DNA from: Rhabditophanes sp. KR3021
Taxonomy: Eukaryota; Nematoda; Chromadorea; Rhabditida; Alloionematidae
Reading direction: 5' to 3'
Assembly (NCBI GenBank): GCA_963281155.1
Contig: CAUJLY010000005.1
Span: 2,046,001 to 2,110,000 of the forward strand
DNA length: 64,000 nt
Shown here: one piece after another, positions 56,401-64,000 of the stretch
Position numbering within the stretch: position 1 is the stretch's first letter
Layout of the letters: the number at the start of each line of letters is the position of its first letter
Notes under the pieces: generated by a model
Databases searched by the model: none
The model's input: only the letters and a program-made list of their open reading frames with translations
What the model was told of the DNA's origin: nothing
Position numbers and translations under genes: made by a program

Positions 56401-57705
56401 TTACATCATCCATCCTTCAAGAAGCTTGATTCTTTCGTTTTGTTCCTTGATAATCTTTTCTAAGGACTCCATTGCTAGGATCGTGAAGGAAAGAGCCACT
56501 TTGTGGGATTCCATTTGTTTGATGTAGTTGGCGAAGGACACTGAACATGCTTCTTCGGGAGCATGGTAGGAGACGGCTTTCTGGGCAGGAATTGGTTCTG
56601 GAATGGCTAGTTCTGAAGTAATTTGGGTAATTCGGACGGCTCCAGTTGTAGATTCAACGTCGTCGAAGACTCCAAAGAGATCGCGACAGATGTCTTCGAA
56701 AGAAGAAGTGGCTGGTGTGGCAAAACCATCTTCTAAGGATGTGTGATATTGAGTGTCAGAAGGCTTGGAACTCATACTAACAGAAGGTAAACTTCTTTCT
56801 GAGTTAGCCGGTTTAAGTCGCAGGCAAGCCATCTTAAGTCTGTCTGACTTCATTTTGATCAAAGAATCAACAGCCAGCATCAGCTTTGGAGCAGGCATAG
56901 TAAATTGGATAAGTTTATCCATTTTAAAATACATGCGTGGAGGTAATTGAAGAGTAGTACTACTGAGCAAAACAAAAGCGTTGAAGGCAGAGATAATCTT
57001 CTCAAAAAGGAAGGAAGTGTCTTGCTTGCTTCTAACTGGAGTAGCATGAATATCCTTGGTAACGTAAGGGACGACAGCTTGGCAATACTTGATCAGTCTG
57101 ACACAATCTTCAGACAACTTTGTTTCCAATTGTTGGTGAGTAGAGGAGCAGGCATCAGCAAATAGATCCATGAAGGAACGTACGGAGGAATCAGTAGCCT
57201 TTTGCAAGTCTTCTTCGGAAGCAGCGACATTGATTGAAGTATCGCTGATGGCATCAGAGTAAGTTTCCAAGAATAGAGAACAAGTCTCGCAGACTGGGAT
57301 AGTTGGCTTGAGGATTGAGCATGATTCAACGGCATCAACAAATAACTGAAAGAAGGAATAGAGCATACGACGAGCTTTCTTGTCAGTCAAGTTTTGAGTT
57401 TGAAGTTGAGTAACAGAGTCAGAGACAGAGTCCTTCATCTTGCACAAAAAGCCTGAGCAAGTCTCATGCAGAGCAAGGACTGAGGTAGCTGATCCAGTTG
57501 CCACAAAGGTAGAGGAAGCGATTGCTTCAGCCATACTCAAAACTCTGTCGGCGATTTTCTTGTGAAGGGAGGTGACATATTTTCTAGAAGCATGGAAGAC
57601 AGTTGTCCTTGGCTTCCTGTTTAAGAGTCTATGCTTCATGTTGGAACGAGCACGTTGGATGGTCGAGGATTTCTTGTTCTTGAAACGGGTAGCTTTTCCG
57701 ATCAT
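56401..57705 (-). CDS. Orphan 434-aa protein with internal ~60-residue repeats
   Basis: Single exon, richer in GC and in preferred-looking codons than its surroundings; not recognised. Residues 1-50 are strongly basic (RFKNKKSSTIQRARSNMKHR), suggesting nuclear or nucleolar location. Two similar units follow: 81-130 begins ETCSGFL and ends FFQLFVDAVESCS; 140-188 begins ETCSLFL and ends FMDLFADACSST. A third, weaker unit is at ~200-250 (DCVRLIKYC ... FEKIISAFNAFV). Predicted to be almost all helix. The C-terminal ~30 residues (ESLEKIIKEQNERIKLLE) form a short coiled coil. No signal peptide or membrane segment. Function unknown; it lies 297 bp from the start of the UFD-2 gene on the same strand. 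Confidence 0.75.
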   Translation of the reverse strand: MIGKATRFKNKKSSTIQRARSNMKHRLLNRKPRTTVFHASRKYVTSLHKKIADRVLSMAEAIASSTFVATGSATSVLALHETCSGFLCKMKDSVSDSVTQLQTQNLTDKKARRMLYSFFQLFVDAVESCSILKPTIPVCETCSLFLETYSDAISDTSINVAASEEDLQKATDSSVRSFMDLFADACSSTHQQLETKLSEDCVRLIKYCQAVVPYVTKDIHATPVRSKQDTSFLFEKIISAFNAFVLLSSTTLQLPPRMYFKMDKLIQFTMPAPKLMLAVDSLIKMKSDRLKMACLRLKPANSERSLPSVSMSSKPSDTQYHTSLEDGFATPATSSFEDICRDLFGVFDDVESTTGAVRITQITSELAIPEPIPAQKAVSYHAPEEACSVSFANYIKQMESHKVALSFTILAMESLEKIIKEQNERIKLLEGWMM

Positions 57706-58139
57706 TGTTGGTTTGGAGTTAGTAGAAGAAGAGGTAGGTTGTTGATTTGTTGAAAATTTGGTGAAAAATAGTTTTATTTATCGGTTTTTAGAAGGTTATT
57801 TGATGCATATTAAAACAATTAAATGTAGATTTGTAATTTAAAATTCAAATTTAACGAACGTTATTAGTTTAAAAATAAGTTGGGCGGAGATTGCGTTTTA
57901 ATAGAAGGTATATAGCATACTTTTTGTATACACTTTACTTGCTCAACTAAGTTTCCCATATTTCATCCAGATTACAATCATGGATTTCTTTTAATGAATT
58001 ATCCGTTGTATGATAACTTCAATTTGATTATTGATTTTAAATTTGTTTACTTGAGACTTTTGGCGAGAAATATTTGGGAATGATATTTATTAAATAACGG
58101 TATCTAGATATAAACTTCATCCTAATTAATACAACTAGT

Positions 58140-58526
58140 ATGTCTGGAATAATTGTATTTTCTCAGATTCAGTATTCCTCTAATGCTAAAACATTTGCTT
58201 TGAACGAATATTTATATACAAAGAAACTATAACGGAAATGGAGTTGAGAAGAAGATTCTGGTGGATATTAATCCAACTATTCCAAAGCGTAAGTTAATCA
58301 TTTCCAGTTTGTTACCTATAATCCGAGTTCCTAATAACAACAATTAACTTTGTGTCTAACTCTTTTTACTCATATGAGACATCTTTCAATGCGCCTTAGT
58401 GCTAATAAAAAATCCCAAAGACGTGGAGTTGGAGTAGTCAGTTCATTTGTTAAACAAAGTCATTACACATGTTTGAATGCAACGTTTTCTGAGTTAATCA
58501 AAAAGATGTTAAGATTGCAAGTTTAA
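58140..58526 (+). pseudogene. Possible decayed coding fragment
   Basis: Plus-strand segments in different frames look coding: an ATG at 58140 opens SGIIVFSQIQYSSNAKTFAL; a shifted frame gives NGNGVEKKILVDINPTIPK; then MRLSANKKSQRRGVGVV and SHYTCLNATFSELIKKML, ending at TAA 58526. Stops lie between them. Splicing could join some parts (gcgtaagtt is donor-like), so a small fast-evolving gene is not excluded. The rest of 57706-58607 shows nothing. Confidence 0.3.
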
Positions 58527-58607
58527 CAAAAAACAGTTTATTTAAATAAATATTAAATGAAAGATAATGTAAGTAAAAGAAATTAAACGACAAATAGCCA
58601 ATAAATA

Positions 58608-59004
58608 TTAGTTGTCAGGTTCATGCTCTTTGAAAGGGACGGTTCGAATAAAGCGCCCGATTTCAATCAAAAAATAAATAGGTGGATTTGAATAAGATAT
58701 TATATGTACGTGCTCATTAGCATCGAAGGCGAAGAACCACCATTTAGAGTCATAATAATAACGAGCGAAGCATCTCACTAATTTTGGTCCCCGGAATGGT
58801 TCAGTACTTCTTTTGCAGGCCGTAAACATTTGAATGCAGCGCATTCTTGTCAACTCTCTGCCATCAATATTAATTTCCCTGAAAAGGTATGTTAATGGTT
58901 GGTTTTGGGGCAACTTACTCAAAGTACGGACCGCATTCCGTTGGCAAGGTTGATCTATACCCAAGGACATTATCTTGAACCCTCTTAGTACGTCTGATTT
59001 CCAT
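58608..59004 (-). CDS. Small orphan protein (118 aa)
   Basis: Minus-strand exons 58919-59004 and 58608-58878, from MEIRRTKRVQDN. The splice (TTTGA|GTAAGT ... CTTTTCAG|GG) keeps a continuous frame. The sequence has four Cys (TECGPYF, MRCIQMF, TACKRS, VRCFARYY), a hydrophobic/aromatic core (DSKWWFFAFDANEHVHIISY) and a predicted beta-rich character. I do not recognise it. Four cysteines hint at two disulfides in a secreted protein, but no signal peptide is in this start; an upstream exon beyond 59004 could supply one. Reading the second exon through the intron gives a different N-terminus without extra Cys. Confidence 0.6.
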
Positions 59005-60640
59005 TTTTGCTACCTTCAAAAACCGCAAGAACCTGTATGCTGAGATTAAACCGATGCTTACTTCGTACCCTAAAAGTGCACTTAATACCAACTGTAACCT
59101 TAGCGCAGTTCAGAAAAAACTCTCAAGATCAACTACGAAATGAGCTAAGCCCATTTAATAATATTATTCAGTTTCAATTTTTGATTAAAAATAATAAATA
59201 ATTGAAAGTTGTTCCTGGTTTGACAATTAATATGTACGAACTCTATTAGTATATCAAGTATACTAATTCACACTAAACTAAACATAAAAGTGAAATATAC
59301 ATTTGTCGCAAAAAACAAATGTAGCCTCCAAAAATGTTATTATCATCATTCACAAAAGTTATAATAATAAACATCTATTTTAAAACAGTCCGGATGATTT
59401 CAACCACGCAACCTCTTCTTTGATATGAATCGAGAAATTAATGTTCTTCCACATCAAGTCATAATTAAGCCCAGTTTTATTTGTTTGAATCTCATTTATA
59501 AACAATTCCAAATTCTACTTTTTCATCTATTCTTAATATGGAGATGAATGGAATTTTATCCTAATAAATAACAATCATACATTTCTTTTCACAAACATGT
59601 ACATGCCAAGTCCATTATTTAATTGAAAAGTCATTTCATAAATTGAAATTTTTTATTTATCACTCTTTCCTTTTTACTAAACACATATTTAATTAATGAA
59701 AGCCATTAGCCTCATGTAATTGAGGAAGGTATACATTTGATGGAAATGTTTAGGATTATTCTAAATAAATGATTAATCACATCTATCGTCATTACCCTTT
59801 CTTTTGGTATGATAAGGATTATTAATGGGTTAATTAAATATTTAGCTAATCCAAGGATAAAGCAGAATAATTATGATATTTAAAGTAATGATAGCGGACC
59901 ACTATATTAAGTTGAAATCTCATCTAGTGACAAATTTAATGCAACTAAGTATGTTGGCTGGATATTTCAATTTCTTTCTAACAAACAATAATATATCATA
60001 TCATGGTATGATGGTGTTTTGTTTGTATTTATTTGTTGCGGAATTGAGTGCCGGGACGATGGTAAATATATAGATGAGAAACATTTAATCTATAAATCCT
60101 TATTACATACAATTATGATTCTTAATAGATTCCTAAGCGAATGTCTTATATTTTGTTAAGTTCCTCCTTTTGAAGAGTTTTGCATCTCAATTTCATCATC
60201 ATCACTTATCCAAGACTAACCCATAGATTTCTCCATTCCCTCTGATAACAGTAAATGTAAGGATATTAATAATCTATTTGAAGAGCAGTTAATTTCATTT
60301 ATTACCATACATTTATGTCTATATGAAGGCATCTATAATAAGCGTTTAAGCACGTTTTTACAATAACATTTTTTAAACCACCATTCATCGATATGTACAC
60401 TTTAACTAATAATTTTGCTATTATTAAATAGACTCATTTTCAAACTTCCTCTGCTCAACATATTAAGGTTCGTATTAGGTGATGAGAAAGTTTGCGATAA
60501 GGAAATGTATTTTTACCCCACTTCTCAATTCCCTCGGACTTTGAGTACTTTTTTATATAAAAGAAAGTCTTGTTATATCAATAAAAGGATTCTTTTTGAA
60601 TTGCAAGTTGTTTTGAATTTAATGTATTGTGTTTTATAGT
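59005..60640. other. 1.6-kb intergenic region
   Basis: Between divergent genes. ORFs at 59007-59201, 59873-60073 and 60415-60639 (+) lack homology and have noncoding composition. It ends in gttttatag one base before the GPCR ATG, a candidate spliced-leader acceptor. No repeats or RNA genes noticed. Confidence 0.45.
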
Positions 60641-61866
60641 ATGGAAAGTTCCGAAGAACATGGAAGTGCTTTATTTAATAGCACTAGTAATGGTACGAAT
60701 GTGGTTGAATGTCAACCATCAGAGAGTTACGATTGGATTCGATACGATATAGTGATTTACTTCGGAACGCCAATAGCTGTGTTAGGCATCATTTGTAATA
60801 TCATTTTGATGCGGATATTTGCAACTTCCGAAAAACGAAATTCTCCTTTTTTATACTTGTTTTGTTTGAGTATACTTGATTTCCTTATTTGTTTAATCTA
60901 CATTCCTTTGATGTCGTTGGATGCTTTGGCAATTTATCATAAGAACGGGTATTTACATGAGTTATGGCATGATTATGCGTTAATCTTGTACGGATTAGCA
61001 AGACAAGTTCAATTTGCTTCAACATACATTGTCTTACTGGGTACGATCGAAAGATTCGGTGTTGTCGGTAACTTCAGTTGGGCACAGTATTTAGTGATGT
61101 AAGTTGTTTAATATGAATACTAATGACTGTTTTGAGCGTGTTAATTAATAAATAATTACAGGAATGACAGCAGAAAACGAATTGTTTTGATAGTTTTAAT
61201 TTGTGCATTTTTGATACGAATAGGAACTCATTTTGAATACACAATACAATTTTTAGCTCATTGCCAAGTTTTGGAAAACTTTGCATTTATCCCACTACTA
61301 AGCAAGTATCAATTATTTTCCCAGTTCAACTTTTATGTCTTCACACTACTACACATCATCGCTCCCTTCGTATTGTTGACATCTTTAAACATAATGATAA
61401 TTACGTTGATGAAGAGAAAATTGAATCATAAACATTGGAGGCATACGGAATTTACCCAATTACCCAAAATAGCAGCATTACTCCGAAAAGGTAAGGTTCC
61501 TAATTAACTCCATAATTATCCGAGTAATTTGTTTCAGAATGCACAAACAACATCAACAAAGAAGAGCGAAACAAATTACGTTATCAAACACGAACAATAA
61601 TATTCATTGTCTCGACTTATCTCACTTGTAACATGCTAAGTTTTTTCATAAATATCCTCGAAAATATCTACCCAAGCACATCCCTACTAAGGGACGAAGA
61701 TGGCAATTCAAGTAGATTTTACACCATAGCAGCAGACTTTATCAGCATCCTCGTCTCAATTAACAGTTGTTCGCGTATATTTATTTACTATTTTGGCAAC
61801 CCTGAACTAAAGCATGAACTTGTAAAGTTATTTAGTAGACGTAAAAATGAGATTTTTATTTATTAA
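60641..61866 (+). CDS. Rhodopsin-class GPCR, neuropeptide (FMRFamide-receptor-like) type
   Basis: Exons 60641-61098, 61162-61490 and 61538-61866 encode 371 aa. The N-terminus has Asn glycosylation sequons (NSTSNGT). Seven hydrophobic segments are seen: TM1 (VIYFGTPIAVLGIICNIILM), TM2 (YLFCLSILDFLICLIYIPL), TM3 (QFASTYIVLLGTIERFGVV), TM4, TM5, TM6 (TRTIIFIVSTYLTCNMLSFF) and TM7 (FISILVSINSCSRIFIYYF). The TM1 Asn and TM2 Asp are kept. The DRY motif is ERF, and the TM7 NPxxY motif reads NSCSRIFIYY, with FGNPELKHEL starting helix 8. The closest character is the nematode FMRFamide/peptide-receptor expansion; the ligand cannot be told. Confidence 0.82.
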
Positions 61867-61920
61867 ACATAATAGCAAACATCATATATTTATTAAACAT
61901 AATAATAAAAATCATATATT
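61861..61920. repeat. 30-bp tandem repeat, 2 copies, over the GPCR stop codon
   Basis: 61861-61890 and 61891-61920 are near-identical (tattaaacataata...atcatatatt), with differences only in the middle. The first unit contains the GPCR stop codon TAA (61864-61866), so the duplication copied the end of the coding region into the 3' UTR. Confidence 0.8.
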
Positions 61921-62045
61921 TATTGTTTACCGAATAAAATATTATTAATATACGATTATTGATATAAACAAATAATTTCTGATGAAGTAGAGTATAAAAT
62001 ATTATTCAAAATCAAAAATATTATCAAGAATATTTAGGAAAGTAA

Positions 62046-62576
62046 TTATTTTTGCATGTACTCATCTAAATCATTACCCAGTTTCGAAAGTAGTTGTATC
62101 TTGGCAGGGCTAATATAGGAGGTCAAGAAGGGCTTTTGTTTGGGGAGGAAGTGACGCTTGTTTTTAAAGGTTGAGTGCCAATTGAAAAGACTCAATTTAC
62201 TTTTGAAATCATAAAAGTTTTTGATGCGATGTTTAGGCTTTCTCACTGAGAGTCTATCGAAGATGGATGATTTATTTATTTCGATAGCGTTCATGTTCAC
62301 AAAAACCATTTCTTTCCTGTCAATAGCCATCCCTTCGTAGTCTTGGATAATTCGGACGGAGTCAGCTTTACTAGAAGTATCAATAAAAATAGACCCATTC
62401 AATCTGTTGTTGTCTCTGTTCTTGACCACCTCAAGAACACCATATCCTTCAAACAAAAGAAGCAAATCTCTTCTAGAAACTAGTAGCTTTCCCCTTTGAT
62501 TTGGGAAGTTACAAGGATCTTTCAAGGTAAGTTCTTTGGCATCCAATTCAGGACCATTAAAACGGTCGCAATTCAT
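62046..62576 (-). CDS. Aly/REF-like protein with truncated RRM
   Basis: A single-exon 176-aa ORF. The C-terminus LSKLGNDLDEYMQK is a UAP56-binding motif (LDxxLDxYM type), as in ALYREF at 47618-48738. The centre aligns with the ALYREF RRM (GKLLVS ... LFEGYGVLEVVKNRDNNRLN, IFIDTSSKADSVRIIQDYEG) but lacks several residues between the first strand and first helix, so the RRM is incomplete. The N-terminal UAP56 motif and RGG region are absent. It could be a divergent export adaptor or a degenerating paralogue; the ORF is intact, and the key C-terminal residues survive. A 29-codon upstream ORF (from ATG 62660) overlaps its start codon as ATGA. Confidence 0.65.
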   Translation of the reverse strand: MNCDRFNGPELDAKELTLKDPCNFPNQRGKLLVSRRDLLLLFEGYGVLEVVKNRDNNRLNGSIFIDTSSKADSVRIIQDYEGMAIDRKEMVFVNMNAIEINKSSIFDRLSVRKPKHRIKNFYDFKSKLSLFNWHSTFKNKRHFLPKQKPFLTSYISPAKIQLLSKLGNDLDEYMQK

Positions 62577-63199
62577 AGATAGACGGGAGTTAAGTTTTCT
62601 TGAGAAACTCTTTTTTTCTCTCTTTCAGCAAAGTAGTCCGAGGAGGTTTCGCAACGAGGCATGTTGCAATAATACAACTGTGTGACTAATCGTTGGTGAA
62701 GGAACCTTTTGTAGCCATGAAATTTGAATGCTTATGCACGTTTAATGTAGTTAATATAAATTAATTGCCCATATATTAAGATTAAATCTGGATGTAAACT
62801 TCGAATGATCGTACATGTGTTTAACTATTTTGCTAATATTTAAACGAAAAGAAAGTGAATAATTTTGACACAAATTGACTGCCTTTGGTTTATAGTCATC
62901 AGACATTATTATTAATCAACACAGCATGTCCCGGAATTTATTTTGATTATCAACTCAGAATCTTTTATGCAATTATATGTATAAATCAACGGAAGATATT
63001 TTAAACATTTGTTTTTAGAAAGTAATAAAAGATATTTTAAACAATTAGTTGTATCGATGAACAGAAAACATTTTAAATATTTATTTTATTAAACAACAGT
63101 ATAGAATATTAGTCCAACCCCTAAGCTTAAACAACAAGGACGCTTAGTAATTGGAATTATAAGATAATAAACACCCAATTTACAATTTTTATAATGTTT
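62577..63199. other. Intergenic region
   Basis: 623 bp between two minus-strand genes. Contains the short upstream ORF described for the Aly-like gene and a loose repetition of gatattttaaacatttg-like sequence near 62993-63080. No gene seen. Confidence 0.45.
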
Positions 63200-64000
63200 C
63201 TAATAGACTGCTTCTGAGTTTAATTCATTTAACATAGCAGTGATGTCAGAGTCTCCAGTAGGAACAATAGTGGTTTGAAACTTGAAGGGTTCGACGGTAG
63301 GGCTGAGGACGCAACGGACAGGGCTAAACATTTTGATAGTCTGGTCGAAAGTTTGAGGTTTGCCTTCAGCTGCCTTTTCTTCTTCTCTGGAGGTGTTGTG
63401 AGTGTTTGCCGAGAAGTCCCACTGGATAGTCATTGAGGGAACTGGAGTGCTTTCGTATTCTGGATCTTTGGTCAGGCGGAGTCTGTTTGAGTAGACTCTT
63501 TTGGTCAAACCAAGCTTGGGGAAGTAGACTTCGAAGGATTGTTCCTGAATAGCAGTAACAACTCCGATCTGTTCCAATTTGCCGAGCTCCTTAATCAAAT
63601 AACCAAGATACAACTCATTGCTTGCGTTCTTGCAATTCTTGGCCCCAACTCTATTTTCGTTGGATTTTTTGCAAATCAACTCCATCTCCGTTGCGGACAT
63701 TGAAGGTTCCGCAGTGTATCCAAGAGAAGCACTTAACAATCTATGTACCATAATGTCTGCATATCTACGGATTGGCGATGTGAAGTGTGCATAGAAAGCA
63801 ACATTTAGCGCATAATGCTTGCATTCACTTTCTCCTTTCGTTAAACCTGAGCAAATGTACTGAGAAGCTTGCATTGGTTTTGCAACTAATTGATTGACGA
63901 CGTGGTAGACTGTGCTTTTGGTTTCAGGCTTAGACTTTAATTCATCCAGGAAAGCTGCCATTGATTTGACACTTGACCCATCGAATGAATATCCTAATTT
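63200..64000 (-). CDS. DIS3L2: DIS3L2 exoribonuclease, C-terminal part (runs off the window)
   Basis: The frame is open from 64000 to the stop at 63200 (266 codons); the 5' part lies outside. DIS3L2 is the cytoplasmic 3'-5' exonuclease for uridylated RNAs. The RNB-domain end is diagnostic: RPMQ-like KPMQASQYICSGL, HYALNVAFYAHFTSPIRRYA (the ALNV and SPIRRYAD blocks fit DIS3L2 rather than DIS3), DIMVHRLLSASLG. The S1-type domain follows (GVVTAIQEQSFEVYFPKLGL, KRVYSNRLRL). The very C-terminal ~50 residues are variable. The catalytic Asp cluster lies upstream, outside the window. No PIN domain evidence can be judged from this part. Confidence 0.92.
   Translation of the reverse strand, partial: KLGYSFDGSSVKSMAAFLDELKSKPETKSTVYHVVNQLVAKPMQASQYICSGLTKGESECKHYALNVAFYAHFTSPIRRYADIMVHRLLSASLGYTAEPSMSATEMELICKKSNENRVGAKNCKNASNELYLGYLIKELGKLEQIGVVTAIQEQSFEVYFPKLGLTKRVYSNRLRLTKDPEYESTPVPSMTIQWDFSANTHNTSREEEKAAEGKPQTFDQTIKMFSPVRCVLSPTVEPFKFQTTIVPTGDSDITAMLNELNSEAVY

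Noticed and set aside
59873..60639. Short plus-strand ORFs before the GPCR
   Set aside because: No homology; hydrophobic residues reflect T-rich DNA; no splice sites link them to the receptor.
1..64000. tRNA, rRNA, spliced-leader RNA genes, CRISPR arrays, prokaryotic operons
   Set aside because: None was seen on reading: no B-box-like GGTTCGAATCC, no SL sequence, no regularly spaced repeats; introns show the DNA is eukaryotic.

Overview
The window reads as a compact, AT-rich eukaryotic (metazoan) genome, most likely a nematode. Reasons: most introns are 40-50 bp with T-rich-AG acceptors; acceptor-like T-rich-AG sequences sit just upstream of several start codons, as expected for spliced-leader trans-splicing; and the gene set includes a TWK-type two-pore potassium channel, CC/ShKT cysteine-rich secreted proteins, a KLP-4/KIF13 kinesin and METT-10/METTL16. 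The few-intron, low-GC style would fit clade IV (Strongyloides/Rhabditophanes-like), but that placement is inference. Exon structures below were spliced by hand. Each complete multi-exon CDS sums to a multiple of three, except the UFD-2/UBE4 gene, which carries exactly one extra base.

Layout. 1-3086: no convincing gene (one orphan ORF). 3087-6632 (+): IWS1, then an SLC22-like transporter. 6846-9331: CBP20 (-) and MED6 (+) diverge from one promoter; an orphan coiled-coil gene (-) diverges from MCM2 (+, to 12944). 12945-18599: a 5.65 kb gene-free AT-rich stretch. 18600-27076 (+): a nine-exon kinesin-3 gene (klp-4/KIF13). 27396-28029 (+): secreted CC/ShKT protein 1. 28488-36975, all minus: MGCC EF-hand protein, TPD52-like, MIC10, DNAJC3/P58IPK, a 54-aa microprotein and a Ser-rich orphan. 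37867-43438, all plus: TWK channel, ZnT zinc transporter, a degenerate Hsp70, and CC/ShKT protein 2. 43491-47220, all minus: DNAJC17-like, KCTD3/SHKBP1-like, macro-domain protein. 47618-48738 (+): ALYREF. 49150-51823 (-): mitochondrial processing peptidase alpha, divergent from METTL16 (+). 52988-59004, all minus: UFD-2/UBE4, a repeat-containing orphan, a small orphan. 60641-61866 (+): peptide-type GPCR. 62046-62576 (-): degenerate Aly/REF paralogue. 63200-64000 (-): 3' part of DIS3L2.

Functional themes: RNA and nuclear-gene-expression factors (IWS1, CBP20, MED6, ALYREF, METTL16, DIS3L2), proteostasis (DNAJC3, DNAJC17, degenerate Hsp70, UFD-2), mitochondria (MIC10, PMPCA) and neuronal functions (kinesin, TWK channel, GPCR). 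They look like an ordinary mix of neighbours, with several shared divergent promoters and some tight same-strand runs that could be operons.

The most unusual signals are: (i) four introns of 0.66-1.17 kb and one of 1.09 kb, in three essential genes, each carrying decayed or unresolved coding sequence in antisense to the host gene, one with a recognisable GIY-YIG nuclease domain; (ii) an Hsp70-like protein without the ATPase phosphate loops and without the beta substrate-binding domain; (iii) an MCM2 lacking its C-terminal winged-helix region; (iv) a two-pore channel whose second selectivity filter reads GLGYN; (v) a +1 discontinuity in UFD-2; and (vi) an orphan protein built from internal ~60-residue repeats.
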